Source of the DNA: Thermoplasmata archaeon
Lineage (GTDB): Archaea; Thermoplasmatota; Thermoplasmata; Thermoplasmatales; Thermoplasmataceae
NCBI GenBank assembly: GCA_021797225.1
Contig: JAKAAE010000003.1
Span: forward strand, 1-31,717
Direction: 5' to 3'
Length of the DNA: 31,717 nt
The position numbers and the translations under genes are program-made. How positions within the stretch are numbered: the stretch's first letter is position 1; each line of letters starts with the position of its first letter. The notes beneath the pieces were generated by a model. The model worked only from the letters and a program-made list of their open reading frames with translations, made no database searches and was not told the origin of the DNA. Positions 26,207 to 31,717 of this stretch are shown here, piece after piece.

Positions 26207-27703
26207 ACGATTTTATTTTACTTCTTCATACTATTTTTTATTCTGGCAGTACTGAGCTTTTTCGGCGGGGACCGCTCAAAGACGTTATCCCTGGCTTCCC
26301 TCGGAATACTCACAGTGTTTTTTATCATATATTCTGTATTGCAATTCAGGAATTACAATGGCGGAGTAATAGCATATTATAATATTCTGCTTGCACAGTT
26401 CCATGCCAGTGGAATTACCGTAAACATAGATTTTTCGCTGGGATTGACTGGTTTTACTGATCTTCTAGTGATAATCTCACTGTTTATTACAATATTTGCA
26501 GTACTCATGGGGGGCAAAAACCATGGTGCGTATTTCTACGGATTATTCATGGCTTCAGGTTTCGGTCTGGCCGGGCTCTTCATTGTGAGAAATTTCCTGT
26601 TTTTCTATATCTTCTGGGAGGTTGTTCTCATTCCAGTATTTTTCATAATCGGGAAGTACGGAACCGGAAACAAGGAGAGAAGTTCCTTAAAATTCTTCAT
26701 ATATACCCATATAGGATCACTATTCCTGCTCCTATCCATATTCACACTGTCAACTTATTACTTTATCAACACGGGAATATTCACATTCCAGGTAAGTGAT
26801 CTAACCTCCATTTCATTCCTTGGCACCGTTCCGAAATCAGGTTTCTATTTCATTATCTTCGGTTTCCTGCTGGCCTTTCTCATAAAACTTCCCTCATTTC
26901 CACTGCATTCATGGCTGCCTGATGCATATAATGACGCCCCCTATTCCGGGACAATAATGCTTTCAGGGGGACTTGTTGCCATGGGAGGATACGGCCTTCT
27001 TGGCATATTATACCCGATGGCAGGCCTGTTTCCAAGGGTACTTGCATATTTTATCATATTTCTGGGATTGATCAGCGTCATATATTTCTCATTCTCTGCA
27101 TTATTTCAGAGCGATCTTAAAAGAATGGCTGCCTACGGCAGTGCTGCTGAAATGGCCTTTATAACAATTGCTTTTGGAACTGCGCTTCTATCAACAGGCT
27201 ATGTCAGGACACTTGACCTTGCGGGTGGTATGTACCAGATAATAGCACATACTTTTGTTGCAGCGCTCATATTTGCATCGCTTTCCATGCTTTACAGGAG
27301 GACACAGACTTCAAAGATATACGACCTGGGTGGACTCAACCGGGAACTGCCGGTGCTTTCATCATTTCTGCTGATCGGCATGCTGGCGTCACTGGGATTA
27401 CCATCTCTGGCTGGATTCATCGGTGAATTCTCAGTCACAATATCAGCATTCCAGAGTATCGGATTATACACGCTGTTTATAGTACTTGGGCTAATTATTA
27501 CCGCAGCCTTTTATATATGGGCCGCCCAGAGGTCCCTATTCGGATACTACAACGAGCGCCTGGGAAGATTAAAGGACATAAATAAGCAGGAATTTCTTAT
27601 ATTATTCTTCATCCTGGCGGGAACAATTTTCCTTGGTATCTATCCTACACTATTGTTTAAGCTACTGACAGAATACGCTTCGAATCTTGGGGGATTATTA
27701 TGA
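26207..27703 (+). CDS. nuoM: NADH-quinone oxidoreductase subunit M, apparent ACG start
   Basis: Antiporter-like proton-pumping subunit with about 14 helices. Signatures include FYIFWEVVLIPVFFIIG (helix-five glutamate), LPSFPLHSWLPDAYNDAPYS (helix seven) and LASLGLPSLAGFIGEF. The frame is open from the nuoL TGA, but its first usual start is GTG at 26315, which would cut off the first 36 residues including helix one (ILFYFFILFFILAVLSFFGG). Starting at ACG 26207 gives 498 residues, the normal length, behind a well-placed GGTGA. Initiation at ACG or ATT, a C for T sequencing error, or a real mutation of ATG are the choices; a GTG start losing helix one seems least likely. Confidence 0.88.
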   Translation, partial: TILFYFFILFFILAVLSFFGGDRSKTLSLASLGILTVFFIIYSVLQFRNYNGGVIAYYNILLAQFHASGITVNIDFSLGLTGFTDLLVIISLFITIFAVLMGGKNHGAYFYGLFMASGFGLAGLFIVRNFLFFYIFWEVVLIPVFFIIGKYGTGNKERSSLKFFIYTHIGSLFLLLSIFTLSTYYFINTGIFTFQVSDLTSISFLGTVPKSGFYFIIFGFLLAFLIKLPSFPLHSWLPDAYNDAPYSGTIMLSGGLVAMGGYGLLGILYPMAGLFPRVLAYFIIFLGLISVIYFSFSALFQSDLKRMAAYGSAAEMAFITIAFGTALLSTGYVRTLDLAGGMYQIIAHTFVAALIFASLSMLYRRTQTSKIYDLGGLNRELPVLSSFLLIGMLASLGLPSLAGFIGEFSVTISAFQSIGLYTLFIVLGLIITAAFYIWAAQRSLFGYYNERLGRLKDINKQEFLILFFILAGTIFLGIYPTLLFKLLTEYASNLGGLL

Positions 27704-29106
27704 TTTATGAATACCTTTACGCATTGATATTATTAGGACTCGCCGGCTTCATAACACTTACAGCCGGTATTAAAACAGACAGCAGGAGAATACTTGGAGG
27801 ATTTACCTTTATTATCCTTATAGCAGCATTTTTCATTCTGCTCTTCCAGGAAAAGAATTACAGTATACTTTCTCTCAATATATCGTCCTTTGATACGTAC
27901 TGGGCACTGATATTTCTGGTTTCCATAATGGTTATTATAATACCGTCAATGAACGATATAAAGAAGAGGTTTGATGTTTATTATGCACTTCTTTTATTTA
28001 TAGCACTTTCTATGGTTATCGCAGCATTTTCGTATAATCTCATTGTGCTGTTTGTATCCTTCGAGGGAGTAAGTATAGGAACATATGTACTGACAGCATA
28101 CAATAAAACAAAACGTAATCTGGAAGCCTCACTGAAATATTTTATGATAAGCACAATAGGAACATCATTCAATATAATGGGGATAGCATTCTTTTATCTG
28201 TCTACAAGGACTTTTAATTTACAGGCTGTAGGGACTATAGATTTCGATAAGTCTCTTCTGTTATCCCTTGTATTCATAACCATCGGATTCGGATTCAAAA
28301 TAGCAATATTCCCCATGCAGCAGTGGGCAATAGATACATATGACGGTGCACCCAATTCCGTATCTGCATTTCTCTCAACAGGGGGAAAGCTTGTGGCATA
28401 TATGATTCTGTTAAAATTCCTGTTTCTGGGATTTATACCGGATTATAATTACGTTTTCCTCTTCTTCGCCATACTTGCAATACTTACAATGACGTACGGA
28501 AATCTTGCAGCATTGATGGAAAACAATCTGAAACGGATACTGGGTTATTCCAGCATTGCCCAGGCCGGGTATATGATACTTGTTTTTGCGCTGATAGGAT
28601 ATTCATACTATCCTGCAGTTCTTGTGTCAAAGGAAATTTTTGTGAGATTCGCCATAGCATCGGCAATGTTCTACGCCGTAGCATATATTTTTATGAAAGC
28701 CGGTCCTTTTATAGCAATGAGCCTCGTAAAAAGCGATAAGGTCATGATTGACGATATAGTTGGATTGAGCAAAAAATCAAGATGGACTGCCCTGTTTCTG
28801 GCAGTAATGCTCCTTTCCCTTGCCGGTGTTCCACTTACGGGAGGATTTATAGCCAAGTATTTCCTGTTCTTTTCTCTGATTATAGGAGATCTGTGGTGGC
28901 TGGCCGTTATAGCAATTATAAACAGTGCCATTTCTATCTTTTATTACTTCAGAATTATTATATATTCCTACAGGAAAGAGGGAAACAATGACTTCAACAT
29001 GGCACCAGGGATAAAATACAGTGTAATAATAATGGGATTGATTACACTGGGTCTGGGAGTATCGTTTGCACTGTACACATACCTGGCGGGTATAGCGGTC
29101 ATATAG
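27700..29106 (+). CDS. nuoN: NADH-quinone oxidoreductase subunit N
   Basis: Third antiporter-like subunit, about 14 helices, 468 residues. VLFVSFEGVSIGTYVLTAY holds the helix-five glutamate; KIAIFPMQQWAIDTYDGAPNS is the helix-seven block; SSIAQAGYMILV and SLAGVPLTGGFIAKYFLF follow. ATGA overlap with nuoM behind GGGGGATTATT. The next gene begins nine bases after its stop, at a GGTGA leader. Confidence 0.95.
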   Translation: MIYEYLYALILLGLAGFITLTAGIKTDSRRILGGFTFIILIAAFFILLFQEKNYSILSLNISSFDTYWALIFLVSIMVIIIPSMNDIKKRFDVYYALLLFIALSMVIAAFSYNLIVLFVSFEGVSIGTYVLTAYNKTKRNLEASLKYFMISTIGTSFNIMGIAFFYLSTRTFNLQAVGTIDFDKSLLLSLVFITIGFGFKIAIFPMQQWAIDTYDGAPNSVSAFLSTGGKLVAYMILLKFLFLGFIPDYNYVFLFFAILAILTMTYGNLAALMENNLKRILGYSSIAQAGYMILVFALIGYSYYPAVLVSKEIFVRFAIASAMFYAVAYIFMKAGPFIAMSLVKSDKVMIDDIVGLSKKSRWTALFLAVMLLSLAGVPLTGGFIAKYFLFFSLIIGDLWWLAVIAIINSAISIFYYFRIIIYSYRKEGNNDFNMAPGIKYSVIIMGLITLGLGVSFALYTYLAGIAVI

Positions 29107-29115
29107 GTGATATAA

Positions 29116-29454
29116 GTGAATACAGAGGATGTAATAGAAATTTTTAAAATCTCCATTGTCGACGGAGATGTGAATAATGCCTACAGAATTGTGGAAAAGA
29201 GCATGAAAAAATACGAAAAGAGAGGAGAAGGTATAAAAAAAGAATTCATGGAATATCTTATTAAAGGACTAAAGGGTGAATTAACCACTGATGAAATTAG
29301 CAATGTACTCTCCGATGATAAATATAATATATTTCCATATATAAGAGATTATAAAGGTTATATTTTCTCCCTAATTGATGCCATGAAATATTCTATAAAT
29401 CGTTACAATATCAATTATCCTGATTTTGATGCTAAGAGGTGCGATGACCTATGA
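29116..29454 (+). CDS. Unknown 112-residue protein at the end of the nuo operon
   Basis: Not recognised. A soluble, highly charged, mainly helical protein (KSMKKYEKRGEGIKKEF near 28-44) with one cysteine close to the C-terminus and no membrane helix. It starts with GTG behind GGTGA plus TATAA, the same leader as nuoC and nuoI, nine bases after nuoN, so it is in the nuo transcript. Its end overlaps the next gene by four bases. Position suggests an assembly or accessory factor of complex I, but there is no sequence evidence for that. Confidence 0.7.
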   Translation: MNTEDVIEIFKISIVDGDVNNAYRIVEKSMKKYEKRGEGIKKEFMEYLIKGLKGELTTDEISNVLSDDKYNIFPYIRDYKGYIFSLIDAMKYSINRYNINYPDFDAKRCDDL

Positions 29455-29696
29455 ATTATCTCGAGTGCTTCAAAGATATAGCTGATGCACAGGAGGCTGC
29501 AGAGGCAATCCATTGTGTCCAGAAATGTGGTGAAACCGTACTGTATGATAAAGATCAGACGAGGTTGATACTGTGGAGAGAAATATACGATAAAAGCCCG
29601 GAAGAGCATATGATAAAAATCAGCAAGCTTCTGGGAATAAATTCACAGGAAAGCTATGAGGCAGCGGATAAATTATATAATTTGACAATGTATTAA
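29451..29696 (+). CDS. Unknown 81-residue protein, last gene of the nuo operon
   Basis: Not recognised. Short, acidic and helical, with AIHCVQKCGE (a CxxxC pair at about 22-26), one more cysteine near position 6, and no membrane helix. ATGA overlap with the preceding gene shows translational coupling. The stop overlaps that of the convergent gene in TTAA. The cysteines could bind a metal or cluster or form a disulfide; the pair alone is too little to say. Confidence 0.68.
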   Translation: MNYLECFKDIADAQEAAEAIHCVQKCGETVLYDKDQTRLILWREIYDKSPEEHMIKISKLLGINSQESYEAADKLYNLTMY

Positions 29697-30028
29697 CTGT
29701 ATACCAGTTCGGTTTTATATCCCATTTCCTTATATTTTACAAGGATCTCCTGTATTTCTGAATCATCAGGGCCCTTTTCATTGAAATTCAGCGATACCAC
29801 TTTCTTATCCTTGTTTATGATTACAAATCCAATGGTCTTATCCTCGGGCATAATCTCATCTGTTCTCGCATATTCTTCTATATATTCCTCAAGGCTTTCA
29901 TCCGGCAGCGGTGATGTAAGCACCTCTATTAAATCATTAAAGGAATCTTTAAATCTCGATGCAAGCACACATATAGTCGATGGATGGGTTTCGCTCATTT
30001 TTAAGTTATACATAACACAGGTTACCAT
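29693..30028 (-). CDS. Hypothetical protein, 111 residues
   Basis: Not recognised. Soluble, acidic, probably alpha/beta: an N-terminal STICVLASRFKDSF helix, an acidic stretch SLEEYIEEYARTDE, a strand pair TIGFVIINKDKKVVSLNF and a final helix and strand. ATG at 30028 is supported by a TATA box centred about 28 bases upstream; an ATG at 29998 would drop ten residues. It is a single-gene unit, tail to tail with the nuo operon. Confidence 0.65.
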   Translation of the reverse strand: MVTCVMYNLKMSETHPSTICVLASRFKDSFNDLIEVLTSPLPDESLEEYIEEYARTDEIMPEDKTIGFVIINKDKKVVSLNFNEKGPDDSEIQEILVKYKEMGYKTELVYS

Positions 30029-30051
30029 TGTTATCTATTGATGATTACGTT

Positions 30052-30060
30052 ATTTTATAT
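30052..30060 (-). promoter_or_regulatory. TATA box of the 111-residue protein gene
   Basis: The minus strand reads ATATAAAAT, centred about 28 bases before ATG 30028, the spacing of a leaderless message. Confidence 0.42.
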
Positions 30061-30194
30061 TTGAATTTTGTTTTGCAAAGTGGTATAACTTCGAATTAAT
30101 AGATTACCAGATAAAAACTCTCACTGATGCAAAATGCTCACTCTTTCATAGGCATATTTCTATATATCAGTAATATGATTTACTGCTGAAATTT

Positions 30195-30542
30195 CTAAAA
30201 TTTACACGTTGCATGATTTCCTGAAGACGCCGCTGGAAAAATATTTTCCGGTGGTTCAGGAATAAGTTTTATAATTTCATTGATTACCGGATTTTTTTGG
30301 CTGTTAAGAGAGTAATAAATCCACTGGGCATCCCTTCTCTCCTTCACAAGACCTGCAGATTTTAACTTTGCAAGATGCTGGGATACATTTGACTGGGATA
30401 AGTGTGATATTGCGGTTATTTCGCAAACACAGAGCTCATGTTTGCTTAACAATGAAAATATATACAGCCTGTTTTGATCCCCAAGTGTTTTCATAACATT
30501 CGCGACGTATTCTATACTCTGATTTTTTACTGACTGGGACAT
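30195..30542 (-). CDS. ArsR/SmtB-family transcriptional repressor
   Basis: Winged-helix regulator of 115 residues that leaves its operator when it binds metal, metalloid or a reactive sulfur species. LGDQNRLYIFSLL is the start of the fold; the recognition helix is SQSNVSQHLAKLKSAGLV with the wing RRDAQWIYYSL. HELCVCEI (C38, C40) is the metal box of ArsR/CadC proteins, and a third cysteine, C113, stands three residues from the end. The C-x-C plus distal C set would suit As(III)/Sb(III); persulfide sensing as in SqrR/BigR is an alternative given the DsrE gene in the operon. Third gene of the operon, four bases after the FmdE-like gene; probably represses its own operon through the palindrome at 31549-31566. 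Confidence 0.9.
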   Translation of the reverse strand: MSQSVKNQSIEYVANVMKTLGDQNRLYIFSLLSKHELCVCEITAISHLSQSNVSQHLAKLKSAGLVKERRDAQWIYYSLNSQKNPVINEIIKLIPEPPENIFPAASSGNHATCKF

Positions 30543-30546
30543 AGTG

Positions 30547-31155
30547 TTATATCACATTCTTGAACATAATATCGCTGCGAATACCCTTATTGCTGTATGG
30601 CACTTCATTCCATTCATACCCAATCCGTTTTGCATGGTAATGTTCATCCGGTTTTGTTTTCAGCAATACAGATTGCACCCAGCTGTCCTGCATATTTTTC
30701 AGAATAGTGAGGCTCTCAGAGAGTTTTGATCCTGTCATGGAAGAAAGTGATGCTTCTACACCGGAGATTTCCTGAGGGAAAAAATTCTCATCTTCAGAGA
30801 CACTTACCGTTTCACCTGTTGATATTTTCTGAACTATATACCACACACCTGATCGGTTACCGACGTCCTGGGTTCCAAATCTTACCCTTGCACCTGTAAG
30901 ATATGTGGCAGCATCTCCCAGGCACGGGCTGTTCCTTGATATAACCCTCAGGTCTGTTCTATCTATTATATCCTCCGGAAACAGATCATGTAATGCCACG
31001 GAAAGTGCATAACTCCCCCTGTATAGTCCATCACAGGCATGTCCATGAAATTTTACAAGATCATTGAATCGAATCTCCTTGTATTCTCTTGAATACCTTC
31101 CATGGCTTGACTCTGTGTCAAGAACAAGGAATGATATACTGTCTTCCCTTGGCAA
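30547..31155 (-). CDS. FmdE-family protein
   Basis: Related to the E subunit of formylmethanofuran dehydrogenase, a family also found in non-methanogens with unknown roles. With the TTG start (202 residues) FHGHACDGLYRGS places H37, H39 and C41, the metal-binding signature; C78 lies in RNSPCLGDAATYLTGARVRFG, the second family block. No C-terminal zinc ribbon is present. TTG at 31155 follows GGTGA plus five bases (TTTTA), the pattern seen elsewhere in the window; a GTG at 31164 would add three residues but lies inside that leader. There are no methanogenesis genes here. It lies between a DsrE-like and an ArsR-like gene, so metal or sulfur handling is inferred. Confidence 0.83.
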   Translation of the reverse strand: MPREDSISFLVLDTESSHGRYSREYKEIRFNDLVKFHGHACDGLYRGSYALSVALHDLFPEDIIDRTDLRVISRNSPCLGDAATYLTGARVRFGTQDVGNRSGVWYIVQKISTGETVSVSEDENFFPQEISGVEASLSSMTGSKLSESLTILKNMQDSWVQSVLLKTKPDEHYHAKRIGYEWNEVPYSNKGIRSDIMFKNVI

Positions 31156-31178
31156 TAAAATCACCTGTTATACAGTAA

Positions 31179-31547
31179 TCAAAATGATATAACTGTATAG
31201 CCCTCTACTGCATATCTTGAAAATGCATCCCTGGCAAATTCAAGATTTATCCCGTTTTTCTTGAAAATATCCTCCATATCCAAGGTCTTCACCTGATTTG
31301 AGCATGCCTCAAGGATGATGCCAGCTTCCCGTAGCTCTTTTATAGCATCAATAACCTCGCTGTTGTCCTCTCCTTTTCCCAGAGCCTTTATCCCGCCGGT
31401 AAAGAGGAATACTTCCAGTTTTTCAATTCCATTTTCATCCTTTGCATCATATATTCTCTTTGCCACATGCAATCCGGACATTACCTTGGCACGCTGATCC
31501 AGACCTGAGCTAATTACAATTGCTATTTTTCCTGTCATTATATTCAC
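31179..31547 (-). CDS. DsrE-family protein
   Basis: DsrE/DsrF-like fold protein of 122 residues, a family that carries sulfur as cysteine persulfide or helps in sulfur relay. KIAIVISSGLD is the first strand and loop, VEVFLFTGGIKAL-like segment (LEVFLFTGGIKAL) the second, and LEACSNQ near 80-85 holds the only cysteine, at the usual DsrE position. First gene of the operon with FmdE-like and ArsR-like genes. Its TATA box (31572-31580) lies about 29 bases before ATG 31547, giving a leaderless start; an ATG at 31538 would drop three residues. The operator palindrome lies between TATA box and start. Confidence 0.85.
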   Translation of the reverse strand: MNIMTGKIAIVISSGLDQRAKVMSGLHVAKRIYDAKDENGIEKLEVFLFTGGIKALGKGEDNSEVIDAIKELREAGIILEACSNQVKTLDMEDIFKKNGINLEFARDAFSRYAVEGYTVISF

Positions 31548-31548
31548 T

Positions 31549-31566
31549 TATTAGCATATGCTAATA
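31549..31566. promoter_or_regulatory. Perfect 18-bp palindrome, probable ArsR-type operator
   Basis: TATTAGCATATGCTAATA, a perfect palindrome between the TATA box and the ATG of the dsrE-like gene. Binding here would cover the start of transcription, as repressors do. ArsR-family operators are AT-rich inverted repeats, and BigR/SqrR-type sites have a related look (TTAG-N-ATAT-N-CTAA, recalled). The ArsR-like gene is the last of the same operon. No second copy was seen in the window. Confidence 0.65.
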
Positions 31567-31571
31567 TACTA

Positions 31572-31580
31572 ATTAAATAT
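31572..31580 (-). promoter_or_regulatory. TATA box of the dsrE-fmdE-arsR operon
   Basis: The minus strand reads ATATTTAAT, centred about 29 bases before ATG 31547. The 18-bp palindrome lies directly downstream, before the expected start of transcription. Confidence 0.4.
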
Positions 31581-31592
31581 TTCTTATAATAA

Positions 31593-31608
31593 CAGACTCT
31601 CCGCATGT
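31593..31608. repeat. 16-base word repeated inverted at 266-281
   Basis: CAGACTCTCCGCATGT here is the exact reverse complement of 266-281. The flanking bases differ on both sides. Both copies lie in non-coding DNA if the GT2 gene starts at 328. Could be a remnant of a repeated element, a protein site, or chance. Confidence 0.35.
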
Positions 31609-31624
31609 CTGACTGAGACTCATA

Positions 31625-31664
31625 ACTATAATTGCTTAATTATGTAGCAATCAGTAATTATAGT
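31625..31664. repeat. AT-rich inverted repeat near the right edge
   Basis: ACTATAATT (31625-31633) and AATTATAGT (31656-31664) are perfect complements, with an overlapping inner pair ATTGCT (31631-31636) and AGCAAT (31646-31651). It lies ahead of whatever gene follows to the right and may be its control site. AT-richness makes chance symmetry fairly likely. Confidence 0.3.
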
Positions 31665-31717
31665 AATATTATAATGTCAGCCAAAGCTTAAAATTGGGGG
31701 AATTAATTTTGAGTTAT

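Noticed and set aside
26315..26317. GTG as the start of nuoM
   Set aside because: Removes the first membrane helix and has no leader; the open frame continues back to the nuoL stop with family-like sequence.
31698..31717. Possible gene start (GGGGG leader, TTG at 31709) at the right edge
   Set aside because: Only three codons lie in the window, so it cannot be supported.

Overview
The window looks like a piece of a Thermoplasmatales genome (Ferroplasma, Acidiplasma or Cuniculiplasma type; genus not decidable by eye). The DNA is AT-rich and gene-dense. It carries the archaeal Glu-tRNA(Gln) amidotransferase pair gatD-gatE, archaeal EF-1 beta, a radical SAM protein resembling the Thermoplasma Ta0216 family, TATA boxes placed for leaderless transcripts, and a respiratory complex I operon with no nuoE, nuoF or nuoG. 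I saw no rRNA, tRNA, CRISPR array or intact insertion sequence.

Layout. 1-327: no convincing gene. 328-2174 (+): membrane glycosyltransferase and CDP-alcohol phosphatidyltransferase (polar lipid or glycolipid synthesis). 2169-5060 (-): an operon of a tiny zinc-ribbon protein, EF-1 beta, a second membrane glycosyltransferase and a phosphohexomutase. 5177-5419 (+): small orphan gene. 5416-9525 (-): a 1165-residue TPR-like protein and an M50 site-2 protease. 9658-9996 (-): small membrane protein. 10146-11334 (+): decayed APC permease. 11338-14954 (-): isochorismatase-fold protein, siroheme synthase N-domain enzyme, B12/radical SAM protein, DUF981-like membrane protein. 15177-19409 (+): acyl-CoA dehydrogenase, gatD, gatE. 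19557-29696 (+): nuoABCDHIJJKLMN followed by two small unknown genes. 29693-31547 (-): a small orphan gene, then dsrE-like, fmdE-like and arsR-like genes read from a promoter with an 18-bp perfect palindrome.

How it works together. The nuo cluster would make the membrane arm plus the B/C/D/I connecting module of complex I: a proton pump feeding quinone, with an electron donor other than the NADH module. The two trailing small genes, coupled to nuoN, are candidate accessory factors. The dsrE-fmdE-arsR operon looks like a self-regulated sulfur- or metal-responsive unit. First genes of transcription units tend to have a TATA box about 26-29 bases ahead of the start codon (leaderless), while several internal genes carry GGTGA followed by five bases and the start codon. 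That rule was used to set starts and shows that nuoM most likely begins at a non-standard ACG codon.
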